The notes under the pieces are model-generated. The model saw nothing but the letters and a program-made list of their open reading frames with translations. It had not been told where the DNA came from and did not search any database. The translations under genes and the position numbers were made by a program. From positions 134,001 to 198,000 of the forward strand of contig JAQNBH010000023.1 of the NCBI GenBank assembly GCA_028752905.1: a DNA stretch of 64,000 nucleotides. The letters run 5' to 3'. The first letter of the stretch is position 1. Each line of letters opens with the position of its first letter. The DNA comes from Cladorhizidae sp. MBARI D1340-BT2 (lineage: Eukaryota; Porifera; Demospongiae; Poecilosclerida; Cladorhizidae). This document shows positions 50,836-63,507 of the stretch, piece after piece.

Positions 50836-51743
50836 AAAACCACTACATTTATTGATAATCTGTTGACATGTTGCAGATAAGGGTCTTCTCTATCAGTTGA
50901 CAAACTCTGGTACTTTGGTATTGTTAATTAGGGCAGTTATGAATTGTACTCTTACTTGATGCTAAACATGTTAGCTTCGTAGATTATCCACACTTCACTG
51001 AATAGACTTGATGTATAGCTATTAAGATAGGACTCTCTAAGTGCTCTCTCTTGATACCAAACATCCATATATTCTGCACACTTCACTGTAATGGACTTGC
51101 AAGATAGGTATCTCTCAGTGTTCTCTATCTTGAGCTAAACATGTTAGCTTCATAGATTCTCCACACTTCACTGAATAGACTTGATATATAGCTCTAAAGG
51201 TAGGCCTCTCTCTGTTCTCTCTCTTGATACCAAACATCCGTATATTCTGCATACATAGAATCACAAGATAGGTTTCTCTATGTGTTCTCTATCTTGATGC
51301 TAAACAGGTTAGCTTCATAGATTCTCCACACTTCACTGTATAAACTTGATATATAGCTATTAAGATAGGTCTCTCCCTGTGCTCTCTGTTGATATCAAAC
51401 ATCCATAATATTCTGCACACTTCACTGTAATGGACTTGATATGATTCGAATGATAGGTTTCATTATGTGTTCTCTATCTTGATATTTGCCCTAATTTGGT
51501 CTATATGTTTCTCATTTTCCCCCCAAAAATCTTGTTATTTTGCCGTAAAGCTCATAACTTTTCTACACTTTACCCAAAAAAGATAATTTTTATATCACCG
51601 GATAGCCCTTCTAATTATCTGTCTTTTGTACGTGCTAAAATTGTAAGTACACTAAGCATTAGCAAGTTATGATAATTTGAAGTGGTAAGGTTTGCGATCT
51701 TTCCTGGCGTTTTCCAGTTGCCAAAGCAGTGGCCTGCCAGTGA
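50836..51743. repeat. Satellite unit 57, subfamily L, 908 bp
   Basis: Matches unit 54 at all noted L sites. Confidence 0.95.
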
Positions 51744-52651
51744 AAAACCACTACATTTATTGATAATCTGTTGACATGTTGCAGATAAGGGCCTTCTCTA
51801 TCAGTTGACAAACTCTGGTACTTTGGTCTTGTTAATTAGGGCAGTTATGAATTGTACTCTTACTTGATGCTAAACATGTTAGCTTCGTAGATTATCCACA
51901 CTTCACTGAATAGACTTGATGTATAGCTATTAAGATAGGACTCTCTAAGTGCTCTCTCTTGATACCAAACATCCATATATTCTGCACACTTCACTGTAAT
52001 GGACTTGCAAGATAGGTATCTCTCAGTGTTCTCTATCTTGAGCTAAACATGTTAGCTTCATAGATTCTCCACACTTCACTGAATAGACTTGATATATAGC
52101 TCTAAAGGTAGGCCTCTCTCTGTTCTCTCTCTTGATACCAAACATCCGTATATTCTGCATACATAGAATCACAAGATAGGTTTCTCTATGTGTTCTCTAT
52201 CTTGATGCTAAACAGGTTAGCTTCATAGATTCTCCACACTTCACTGTATAAACTTGATATATAGCTATTAAGGTAGGTCTCTCCCTGTGCTCTCTGTTGA
52301 TATCAAACATCCATAATATTCTGCACACTTCACTGTAATGGACTTGATATGATTCGAATGATAGGTTTCATTATGTGTTCTCTATCTTGATATTTGCCCT
52401 AATTTGGTCTATATGTTTCTCATTTTCCCCCCAAAAATCTTGTTATTTTGCCGTAAAGCTCATAACTTTTCTACACTTTACCCAAAAAAGATAATTTTCA
52501 TATCACCGGATAGCCCTTCTAATTATCTGTCTTTTGTACGTGCCAAAATATTGAGTACTCTAAGCATTAGCAAGTTATGGTGATTTGAAGTGGTAAGGTT
52601 TGCGATCTTTCCTGGCGTTTTCCAGTTGCCAAAGCGGTGGCCTGCCAGTGA
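51744..52651. repeat. Satellite unit 58, subfamily M, 908 bp
   Basis: taaggtaggtc as in unit 44; private-to-group gataattttcatatc shared with unit 63. Confidence 0.95.
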
Positions 52652-53540
52652 AAAACCACTACATTTATTGATAATCTGTTGACATGTTGCAGATAAGGGC
52701 CTTCTCTATCAGTTGACAAACTCTGGTACTTTGTTCTTGTTAATTAGGGCAGTTATGAATTGTACTCTTACTTGATGCTAAACATGTTAGCTTCGTAGAT
52801 TATCCACACTTCACTGAATAGACTTGATGTATAGCTATTAAGATAGGACTCTCTAAGTGCTCTCTCTTGATACCAAACATCCATATATTCTGCACACTTC
52901 ACTGTAATGGACTTGCAAGATAGGTATCTCTCAGTGTTCTCTATCTTGAGCTAAACATGTTAGCTTCATAGATTCTCCACACTTCACTGAATAGACTTGA
53001 TATATAGCTCTAAAGGTAGGCCTCTCTCTGTTCTCTCTCTTGATACCTACATAGAATCACAAGATAGGTTTCTCTATGTGTTCTCTATCTTGATGCTAAA
53101 CAGGTTAGCTTCATAGATTCTCCACACTTCACTGTATAAACTTGATATATAGCTATTAAGATAGGTCTCTCCCTGTGCTCTCTGTTGATATCAAACATCC
53201 ATAATATTCTGCACACTTCACTGTAATGGACTTGATATGATTCGAATGATAGGTTTCATTATGTGTTCTCTATCTTGATATTTGCCCTAATTTGGTCTAT
53301 ATGTTTTCTCATTTCCCCCCCAAAAATCTTGTTATTTTGCCATAAAGCTCATAACTTTTCTACACTTTACCCAAAAAAGATAATTTTTATATCACCGGAT
53401 AGCCCATCTAATTATCTGTCATTTGTACGTGCTAAAATTTTGAGTACTCTAAGTATTAGCAAGTTATGGTGATTTGAAGTGGTAAGGTTTGCGATCTTTC
53501 CTGGCGTTTTCCAGTTGCCAAAGCGGTGGCCTGCCAGTGA
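52652..53540. repeat. Satellite unit 59, subfamily G with 20 bp deletion, 889 bp
   Basis: Exactly 20 bp between gatacc and tacatag are missing in subrepeat 2 (join after 53047). Also ctttgttcttg and gtcatttgtacg. The body is otherwise G (909 minus 20). Confidence 0.95.
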
Positions 53541-54448
53541 AAAACCACTACATTTATTGATAATCTGTTGACATGTTGCAGATAAGGGTCTTCTCTATCA
53601 GTTGACAAACTCTGGGACTTTGGTCTTGTTAATTAGGGCAGTTATGAATTGTACTCTTACTTGATGCTAAACATGTTAGCTTCGTAGATTATCCACACTT
53701 CACTGAATAGACTTGATGTATAGCTATTAAGATAGGACTCTCTAAGTGCTCTCTCTTGATACCAAACATCCATATATTCTGCACACTTCACTGTAATGGA
53801 CTTGCAAGATAGGTATCTCTCAGTGTTCTCTATCTTGAGCTAAACATATTAGCTTCATAGATTCTCCACACTTCACTGAATAGACTTGATATATAGCTCT
53901 AAAGGTAGGCCTCTCTCTGTTCTCTCTCTTGATACCAAACATCCGTATATTCTGCATACATAGAATCACAAGATAGGTTTCTCTATGTGTTCTCTATCTT
54001 GATGCTAAACAGGTTAGCTTCATAGATTCTCCACACTTCACTGTATAAACTTGATATATAGCTATTAAGATAGGTCTCTCCCTGTGCTCTCTGTTGATAT
54101 CAAACATCCATAATATTCTGCATACTTCACTGTAATGGACTTGATATTATTCGAATGATAGGTTTCATTATGTGTTCTCTATCTTGATATTTGCCCTAAT
54201 TTGGTCTATATGTTTCTCATTTTCCCCCCAAAAATCTTGTTATTTTGCCGTAAAGCTCATAACTTTTCTACACTTTACCCCAAAAAGATAATTTTTATAT
54301 CACCGGATAGCCCTTCTAATTATCTGTCTTTTGTACGTGCCAAAATATTGAGTACTCTAAGCATTAGCAAGTTATGGTGATTTGAAGTGGTAAGGTTTGC
54401 GATCTTTCCTGGCGTTTTCCAGTTGCCAAAGCGGTGGCCTGCCAGTGA
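53541..54448. repeat. Satellite unit 60, H-like, 908 bp
   Basis: taaacatatta and gatattattcg; it has cttcactg where other H units have ctgcactg, and aagggtctt in the head. Confidence 0.93.
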
Positions 54449-55356
54449 AAAACCACTACATTTATTGATAATCTGTTGACATGTTGCAGATAAGGGTCTT
54501 CTCTATCAGTTGACAAACTCTGGTACTTTGGTCTTGTTAATTAGGGCAGTTATGAATTGTACTCTTACTTAATGCTAAACATGTTAGCTTCGTAGATTAT
54601 CCACACTTCACTGAATAGACTTGATGTATAGCTATTAAGATAGGACTCTCTAAGTGCTCTCTCTTGATACCAAACATCCATATATTCTGCACACTTCACT
54701 GTAATGGACTTGCAAGATAGGTATCTCTCAGTGTTCTCTATCTTGAGCTAAACATGTTAGCTTCATAGATTCTCCACACTTCACTGAATAGACTTGATAT
54801 ATAGCTCTAAAGGTAGGCCTCTCTCTGTTCTCTCTCTTGATACCAAACATCCGTATATTCTGCATACATAGAATCACAAGATAGGTTTCTCTATGTGTTC
54901 TCTATCTTGATGCTAAACAGGTTAGCTTCATAGATTCTCCACACTTCACTGTATAAACTTGATATATAGCTATTAAGATAGGTCTCTCCCTGTGCTCTCT
55001 GTTGATATCAAACATCCATAATATTCTGCACACTTCACTGTAATGGACTTGATATGATTCGAATGATAGGTTTCATTATGTGTTCTCTATCTTGATATTT
55101 GCCCTAATTTGGACTATATGTTTCTCATTTTCCCCCCAAAAATCTTGTTATTTTGCCGTAAAGCTCATAACATTTCTACACTTTACCCCAAAAAGATAGT
55201 TTTTATATCACCGGATAGCCCTTCTAATTATCTGTCTTTTGTACGTGCCAAAATTTTGAGTACTCTAAGCATTAGCAAGTTATGGTGATTTGAAGTGGTA
55301 AGGTTTGCGATCTTTCCTGGCGTTTTCCAGTTGCCAAAGCGGTGGTCTGCCAGTGA
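54449..55356. repeat. Satellite unit 61, mosaic of I front and J body, 908 bp
   Basis: Front: aagggtctt and cttaatgct (I). Body: tggactatatg, cataacattt, gatagttttt and ggtctgcc (J). One complete unit has been lost relative to an I-J pair. Confidence 0.92.
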
Positions 55357-56264
55357 AAAACCACTACATTTATTGATAATCTGTTGACATGTTGCAGATA
55401 AGGGTCTTCTCTATCAGTTGACAAACTCTGGTACTTTGGTATTGTTAATTAGGGCAGTTATGAATTGTACTCTTACTTGATGCTAAACATGTTAGCTTCG
55501 TAGATTATCCACACTTCACTGAATAGACTTGATGTATAGCTATTAAGATAGGACTCTCTAAGTGCTCTCTCTTGATACCAAACATCCATATATTCTGCAC
55601 ACTTCACTGTAATGGACTTGCAAGATAGGTATCTCTCAGTGTTCTCTATCTTGAGCTAAACATGTTAGCTTCATAGATTCTCCACACTTCACTGAATAGA
55701 CTTGATATATAGCTCTAAAGGTAGGCCTCTCTCTGTTCTCTCTCTTGATACCAAACATCCGTATATTCTGCATACATAGAATCACAAGATAGGTTTCTCT
55801 ATGTGTTCTCTATCTTGATGCTAAACAGGTTAGCTTCATAGATTCTCCACACTTCACTGTATAAACTTGATATATAGCTATTAAGATAGGTCTCTCCCTG
55901 TGCTCTCTGTTGATATCAAACATCCATAATATTCTGCACACTTCACTGTAATGGACTTGATATGATTCGAATGATAGGTTTCATTATGTGTTCTCTATCT
56001 TGATATTTGCCCTAATTTGGTCTATATGTTTCTCATTTTCCCCCCAAAAATCTTGTTATTTTGCCGTAAAGCTCATAACTTTTCTACACTTTACCCAAAA
56101 AAGATAATTTTTATATCACCGGATAGCCCTTCTAATTATCTGTCTTTTGTACGTGCTAAAATTGTAAGTACACTAAGCATTAGCAAGTTATGATAATTTG
56201 AAGTGGTAAGGTTTGCGATCTTTCCTGGCGTTTTCCAGTTGCCAAAGCGGTGGTCTGCCAGTGA
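55357..56264. repeat. Satellite unit 62, subfamily L, 908 bp
   Basis: tggtattg and gtaagtacactaag as in units 54 and 57, but the end is gcggtggtctgcc rather than gcagtggcc, as if exchanged with the preceding unit. Confidence 0.93.
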
Positions 56265-57172
56265 AAAACCACTACATTTATTGATAATCTGTTGACATGT
56301 TGCAGATAAGGGTCTTCTCTATCAGTTGACAAACTCTGGTACTTTGGTATTGTTAATTAGGGCAGTTATGAATTGTACTCTTACTTGATGCTAAACATGT
56401 TAGCTTCGTAGATTATCCACACTTCACTGAATAGACTTGATGTATAGCTATTAAGATAGGACTCTCTAAGTGCTCTCTCTTGATACCAAACATCCATATA
56501 TTCTGCACACTTCACTGTAATGGACTTGCAAGATAGGTATCTCTCAGTGTTCTCTATCTTGAGCTAAACATGTTAGCTTCATAGATTCTCCACACTTCAC
56601 TGAATAGACTTGATATATAGCTCTAAAGGTAGGCCTCTCTCTGTTCTCTCTCTTGATACCAAACATCCGTATATTCTGCATACATAGAATCACAAGATAG
56701 GTTTCTCTATGTGTTCTCTATCTTGATGCTAAACAGGTTAGCTTCATAGATTCTCCACACTTCACTGTATAAACTTGATATATAGCTATTAAGATAGGTC
56801 TCTCCCTGTGCTCTCTGTTGATATCAAACATCCATAATATTCTGCACACTTCACTGTAATGGACTTGATATGATTCGAATGATAGGTTTCATTATGTGTT
56901 CTCTATCTTGATATTTGCCCTAATTTGGTCTATATGTTTCTCATTTTCCCCCCAAAAATCTTGTTATTTTGCCGTAAAGCTCATAACTTTTCTACACTTT
57001 ACCCAAAAAAGATAATTTTCATATCACCGGATAGCCCTTCTAATTATCTGTCTTTTGTACGTGCCAAAATATTGAGTACTCTAAGCATTAGCAAGTTATG
57101 GTGATTTGAAGTGGTAAGGTTTGCGATCTTTCCTGGCGTTTTCCAGTTGCCAAAGCGGTGGCCTGCCAGTGA
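56265..57172. repeat. Satellite unit 63, mosaic of L head and M body, 908 bp
   Basis: Head tggtattg (L); body gataattttcatatc and aaaatattgag (M, as in unit 58), but without taaggtaggtc in subrepeat 3. Confidence 0.92.
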
Positions 57173-58061
57173 AAAACCACTACATTTATTGATAATCTGT
57201 TGACATGTTGCAGATAAGGGCCTTCTCTATCAGTTGACAAACTCTGGTACTTTGTTCTTGTTAATTAGGGCAGTTATGAATTGTACTCTTACTTGATGCT
57301 AAACATGTTAGCTTCGTAGATTATCCACACTTCACTGAATAGACTTGATGTATAGCTATTAAGATAGGACTCTCTAAGTGCTCTCTCTTGATACCAAACA
57401 TCCATATATTCTGCACACTTCACTGTAATGGACTTGCAAGATAGGTATCTCTCAGTGTTCTCTATCTTGAGCTAAACATGTTAGCTTCATAGATTCTCCA
57501 CACTTCACTGAATAGACTTGATATATAGCTCTAAAGGTAGGCCTCTCTCTGTTCTCTCTCTTGATACCTACATAGAATCACAAGATAGGTTTCTCTATGT
57601 GTTCTCTATCTTGATGCTAAACAGGTTAGCTTCATAGATTCTCCACACTTCACTGTATAAACTTGATATATAGCTATTAAGATAGGTCTCTCCCTGTGCT
57701 CTCTGTTGATATCAAACATCCATAATATTCTGCACACTTCACTGTAATGGACTTGATATGATTCGAATGATAGGTTTCATTATGTGTTCTCTATCTTGAT
57801 ATTTGCCCTAATTTGGTCTATATGTTTTCTCATTTCCCCCCCAAAAATCTTGTTATTTTGCCATAAAGCTCATAACTTTTCTACACTTTACCCAAAAAAG
57901 ATAATTTTTATATCACCGGATAGCCCATCTAATTATCTGTCATTTGTACGTGCTAAAATTTTGAGTACTCTAAGTATTAGCAAGTTATGGTGATTTGAAG
58001 TGGTAAGGTTTGCGATCTTTCCTGGCGTTTTCCAGTTGCCAAAGCGGTGGCCTGCCAGTGA
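57173..58061. repeat. Satellite unit 64, subfamily G with 20 bp deletion, 889 bp
   Basis: Same deletion as unit 59 (join after 57568, exactly 4521 bp downstream), with the same ctttgttcttg and gtcatttgtacg. Confidence 0.95.
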
Positions 58062-58969
58062 AAAACCACTACATTTATTGATAATCTGTTGACATGTTGC
58101 AGATAAGGGCCTTCTCTATCAGTTGACAAACTCTGGGACTTTGGTCTTGTTAATTAGGGCAGTTATGAATTGTACTCTTACTTGATGCTAAACATGTTAG
58201 CTTCGTAGATTATCCACACTTCACTGAATAGACTTGATGTATAGCTATTAAGATAGGACTCTCTAAGTGCTCTCTCTTGATACCAAACATCCATATATTC
58301 TGCACACTTCACTGTAATGGACTTGCAAGATAGGTATCTCTCAGTGTTCTCTATCTTGAGCTAAACATATTAGCTTCATAGATTCTCCACACTGCACTGA
58401 ATAGACTTGATATATAGCTCTAAAGGTAGGCCTCTCTCTGTTCTCTCTCTTGATACCAAACATCCGTATATTCTGCATACATAGAATCACAAGATAGGTT
58501 TCTCTATGTGTTCTCTATCTTGATGCTAAACAGGTTAGCTTCATAGATTCTCCACACTTCACTGTATAAACTTGATATATAGCTATTAAGATAGGTCTCT
58601 CCCTGTGCTCTCTGTTGATATCAAACATCCATAATATTCTGCATACTTCACTGTAATGGACTTGATATTATTCGAATGATAGGTTTCATTATGTGTTCTC
58701 TATCTTGATATTTGCCCTAATTTGGTCTATATGTTTCTCATTTTCCCCCCAAAAATCTTGTTATTTTGCCGTAAAGCTCATAACTTTTCTACACTTTACC
58801 CCAAAAAGATAATTTTTATATCACCGGATAGCCCTTCTAATTATCTGTCTTTTGTACGTGCCAAAATATTGAGTACTCTAAGCATTAGCAAGTTATGGTG
58901 ATTTGAAGTGGTAAGGTTTGCGATCTTTCCTGGCGTTTTCCAGTTGCCAAAGCGGTGGCCTGCCAGTGA
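58062..58969. repeat. Satellite unit 65, H-like, 908 bp
   Basis: taaacatatta, actgcactg, tgcatacttc, gatattattcg, aaaatattgag. Partner of unit 60. Confidence 0.94.
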
Positions 58970-59876
58970 AAAACCACTACATTTATTGATAATCTGTTGA
59001 CATGTTGCAGATAAGGGTCTTCTCTATCAGTTGACAAACTCTGGTACTTTGGTCTTGTTAATTAGGGCAGTTATGAATTGTACTCTTACTTAATGCTAAA
59101 CATGTTAGCTTCGTAGATTATCCACACTTCACTGAATAGACTTGATGTATAGCTATTAAGATAGGACTCTCTAAGTGCTCTCTCTTGATACCAAACATCC
59201 ATATATTCTGCACACTTCACTGTAATGGACTTGCAAGATAGGTATCTCTCAGTGTTCTCTATCTTGAGCTAAACATGTTAGCTTCATAGATTCTCCACAC
59301 TTCACTGAATAGACTTGATATATAGCTCTAAAGGTAGGCCTCTCTCTGTTCTCTCTCTTGATACCAAACATCCGTATATTCTGCATACATAGAATCACAA
59401 GATAGGTTTCTCTATGTGTTCTCTATCTTGATGCTAAACAGGTTAGCTTCATAGATTCTCCACACTTCACTGTATAAACTTGATATATAGCTATTAAGAT
59501 AGGTCTCTCCCTGTGCTCTCTGTTGATATCAAACATCAATAATATTCTGCAAACTTCACTGTAATGGACTTGATATGATTCGAATGATAGGTTTCATTAT
59601 GTGTTCTCTATCTTGATATTTGCCCTAATTTGGTCTATATGTTTTCTCATTTCCCCCCCAAAAATCTTGTTATTTTGCCGTAAAGCTCATAACTTTTCTA
59701 CACTTTACCCAAAAAAGATAATTTTATATCACCGGATAGCCCTTCTAATTATCTGTCTTTTCTACGTGCCAAAGTTTGAGTACTCTAAGTATTAGCAAGT
59801 TATGGTGATTTGAAGTGGTAAGGTTTGCGATCTTTCCTGGCGTTTTCCAGTTGCCAAAGCGGTGGCCTGCCAGTGA
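58970..59876. repeat. Satellite unit 66, subfamily I, 907 bp
   Basis: All I marks. Confidence 0.95.
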
Positions 59877-60784
59877 AAAACCACTACATTTATTGATAAT
59901 CTGTTGACATGTTGCAGATAAGGGCCTTCTCTATCAGTTGACAAACTCTGGGACTTTGGTCTTGTTAATTAGGGCAGTTATGAATTGTACTCTTACTTGA
60001 TGCTAAACATGTTAGCTTCGTAGATTATCCACACTTCACTGAATAGACTTGATGTATAGCTATTAAGATAGGACTCTCTAAGTGCTCTCTCTTGATACCA
60101 AACATCCATATATTCTGCACACTTCACTGTAATGGACTTGCAAGATAGGTATCTCTCAGTGTTCTCTATCTTGAGCTAAACATATTAGCTTCATAGATTC
60201 TCCACACTGCACTGAATAGACTTGGTATATAGCTCTAAAGGTAGGCCTCTCTCTGTTCTCTCTCTTGATACCAAACATCCGTATATTCTGCATACATAGA
60301 ATCACAAGATAGGTTTCTCTATGTGTTCTCTATCTTGATGCTAAACAGGTTAGCTTCATAGATTCTCCACACTTCACTGTATAAACTTGATATATAGCTA
60401 TTAAGATAGGTCTCTCCCTGTGCTCTCTGTTGATATCAAACATCCATAATATTCTGCACACTTCACTGTAATGGACTTGATATGATTCGAATGATAGGTT
60501 TCATTATGTGTTCTCTATCTTGATATTTGCCCTAATTTGGACTATATGTTTCTCATTTTCCCCCCAAAAATCTTGTTATTTTGCCGTAAATCTCATAACA
60601 TTTCTACACTTTACCCCAAAAAGATAGTTTTTATATCACCGGATAGCCCTTCTAATTATCTGTCTTTTGTACGTGCCAAAATTTTGAGTACTCTAAGCAT
60701 TAGCAAGTTATGGTGATTTGAAGTGGTAAGGTTTGCGATCTTTCCTGGCGTTTTCCAGTTGCCAAAGCGGTGGCCTGCCAGTGA
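59877..60784. repeat. Satellite unit 67, subfamily J, 908 bp
   Basis: J marks. Private: acttggtatatag and gccgtaaatctc. Confidence 0.95.
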
Positions 60785-61692
60785 AAAACCACTACATTTA
60801 TTGATAATCTGTTGACATGTTGCAGATAAGGGTCTTCTCTATCAGTTGACAAACTCTGGTACTTTGGTATTGTTAATTAGGGCAGTTATGAATTGTACTC
60901 TTACTTGATGCTAAACATGTTAGCTTCGTAGATTATCCACACTTCACTGAATAGACTTGATGTATAGCTATTAAGATAGGACTCTCTAAGTGCTCTCTCT
61001 TGATACCAAACATCCATATATTCTGCACACTTCACTGTAATGGACTTGCAAGATAGGTATCTCTCAGTGTTCTCTATCTTGAGCTAAACATGTTAGCTTC
61101 ATAGATTCTCCACACTTCACTGAATAGACTTGATATATAGCTCTAAAGGTAGGCCTCTCTCTGTTCTCTCTCTTGATACCAAACATCCGTATATTCTGCA
61201 TACATAGAATCACAAGATAGGTTTCTCTATGTGTTCTCTATCTTGATGCTAAACAGGTTAGCTTCATAGATTCTCCACACTTCACTGTATAAACTTGATA
61301 TATAGCTATTAAGATAGGTCTCTCCCTGTGCTCTCTGTTGATATCAAACATCCATAATATTCTGCACACTTCACTGTAATGGACTTGATATGATTCGAAT
61401 GATAGGTTTCATTATGTGTTCTCTATCTTGATATTTGCCCTAATTTGGTCTATATGTTTCTCATTTTCCCCCCAAAAATCTTGTTATTTTGCCGTAAAGC
61501 TCATAACTTTTCTACACTTTACCCAAAAAAGATAATTTTTATATCACCGGATAGCCCTTCTAATTATCTGTCTTTTGTACGTGCCAAAATATTGAGTACT
61601 CTAAGCATTAGCAAGTTATGGTGATTTGAAGTGGTAAGGTTTGCGATCTTTCCTGGCGTTTTCCAGTTGCCAAAGCGGTGGCCTGCCAGTGA
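60785..61692. repeat. Satellite unit 68, mosaic of L head and M-like end, 908 bp
   Basis: tggtattg in the head, aaaatattgag and aagcattag at the end; no gtaagtac. Confidence 0.92.
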
Positions 61693-62599
61693 AAAACCAC
61701 TACATTTATTGATAATCTGTTGACATGTTGCAGATAAGGGTCTTCTCTATCAGTTGACAAACTCTGGTACTTTGGTCTTGTTAATTAGGGCAGTTATGAA
61801 TTGTACTCTTACTTAATGCTAAACATGTTAGCTTCGTAGATTATCCACACTTCACTGAATAGACTTGATGTATAGCTATTAAGATAGGACTCTCTAAGTG
61901 CTCTCTCTTGATACCAAACATCCATATATTCTGCACACTTCACTGTAATGGACTTGCAAGATAGGTATCTCTCAGTGTTCTCTATCTTGAGCTAAACATG
62001 TTAGCTTCATAGATTCTCCACACTTCACTGAATAGACTTGATATATAGCTCTAAAGGTAGGCCTCTCTCTGTTCTCTCTCTTGATACCAAACATCCGTAT
62101 ATTCTGCATACATAGAATCACAAGATAGGTTTCTCTATGTGTTCTCTATCTTGATGCTAAACAGGTTAGCTTCATAGATTCTCCACACTTCACTGTATAA
62201 ACTTGATATATAGCTATTAAGATAGGTCTCTCCCTGTGCTCTCTGTTGATATCAAACATCAATAATATTCTGCAAACTTCACTGTAATGGACTTGATATG
62301 ATTCGAATGATAGGTTTCATTATGTGTTCTCTATCTTGATATTTGCCCTAATTTGGTCTATATGTTTTCTCATTTCCCCCCCAAAAATCTTGTTATTTTG
62401 CCGTAAAGCTCATAACTTTTCTACACTTTACCCAAAAAAGATAATTTTATATCACCGGATAGCCCTTCTAATTATCTGTCTTTTCTACGTGCCAAAGTTT
62501 GAGTACTCTAAGTATTAGCAAGTTATGGTGATTTGAAGTGGTAAGGTTTGCGATCTTTCCTGGCGTTTTCCAGTTGCCAAAGCGGTGGCCTGCCAGTGA
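61693..62599. repeat. Satellite unit 69, subfamily I, 907 bp
   Basis: All I marks; last I unit in the window. Confidence 0.95.
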
Positions 62600-63507
62600 A
62601 AAACCACTACATTTATTGATAATCTGTTGACATGTTGCAGATAAGGGCCTTCTCTATCAGTTGACAAACTCTGGGACTTTGGTCTTGTTAATTAGGGCAG
62701 TTATGAATTGTACTCTTACTTGATGCTAAACATGTTAGCTTCGTAGATTATCCACACTTCACTGAATAGACTTGATGTATAGCTATTAAGATAGGACTCT
62801 CTAAGTGCTCTCTCTTGATACCAAACATCCATATATTCTGCACACTTCACTGTAATGGACTTGCAAGATAGGTATCTCTCAGTGTTCTCTATCTTGAGCT
62901 AAACATGTTAGCTTCATAGATTCTCCACACTTCACTGAATAGACTTGATATATAGCTCTAAAGGTAGGCCTCTCTCTGTTCTCTCTCTTGATACCAAACA
63001 TCCGTATATTCTGCATACATAGAATCACAAGATAGGTTTCTCTATGTGTTCTCTATCTTGATGCTAAACAGGTTAGCTTCATAGATTCTCCACACTTCAC
63101 TGTATAAACTTGATATATAGCTATTAAGATAGGTCTCTCCCTGTGCTCTCTGTTGATATCAAACATCCATAATATTCTGCACACTTCACTGTAATGGACT
63201 TGATATGATTCGAATGATAGGTTTCATTATGTGTTCTCTATCTTGATATTTGCCCTAATTTGGACTATATGTTTCTCATTTTCCCCCCAAAAATCTTGTT
63301 ATTTTGCCGTAAAGCTCATAACATTTCTACACTTTACCCCAAAAAGATAGTTTTTATATCACCGGATAGCCCTTCTAATTATCTGTCTTTTGTACGTGCC
63401 AAAATTTTGAGTACTCTAAGCATTAGCAAGTTATGGTGATTTGAAGTGGTAAGGTTTGCGATCTTTCCTGGCGTTTTCCAGTTGCCAAAGCGGTGGCCTG
63501 CCAGTGA
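62600..63507. repeat. Satellite unit 70, J body with unmarked front, 908 bp
   Basis: tggactatatg and gatagttttt, but taaacatgtta and cttcactg in subrepeat 2, unlike other J units. Confidence 0.92.

Larger units (their letters stand above)
46298..51743. repeat. Higher-order repeat: two copies of trimer I-J-L, period 2723 bp
   Basis: Units 52-54 and 55-57 share lengths 907-908-908 and matching marks: cttaatgct and cttttctacg in I, tggactatatg with gatagttttt in J, and gtaagtacactaag with tatgataatt and gcagtgg in L. The second J ends in ggtctgcc where the first has ggcctgcc. Confidence 0.85.
38123..52651. repeat. Mixed stretch of right-hand subfamilies with overlapping trimer repeats
   Basis: Units 43-58 run L, M, G, N, G, H, I, J/G, H, I, J, L, I, J, L, M. 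Two local periods stand out: G-H-I at 41757-44480 followed by (J/G)-H-I at 44481-47204 (2724 bp apart), and I-J-L at 46298-49020 followed by I-J-L at 49021-51743 (2723 bp apart). No gene or foreign element interrupts it. Confidence 0.82.
52652..57172. repeat. Higher-order repeat, five-unit block copy 1 (4521 bp)
   Basis: Units 59-63: an 889 bp G unit, an H unit with gatattattcg, an I/J mosaic, an L, and an L/M mosaic. The first two units are tightly matched 4521 bp downstream. The later units correspond only in part, since copy 2 has separate I and J units where this copy has a mosaic and an L. Confidence 0.78.
57173..61692. repeat. Higher-order repeat, five-unit block copy 2 (4520 bp)
   Basis: Units 64-68: 889 bp G, H with gatattattcg, I, J, L/M mosaic. 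The 20 bp deletion, ctttgttcttg and gtcatttgtacg are shared with copy 1. The copy is 1 bp shorter because it includes a complete 907 bp I unit. Confidence 0.78.
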
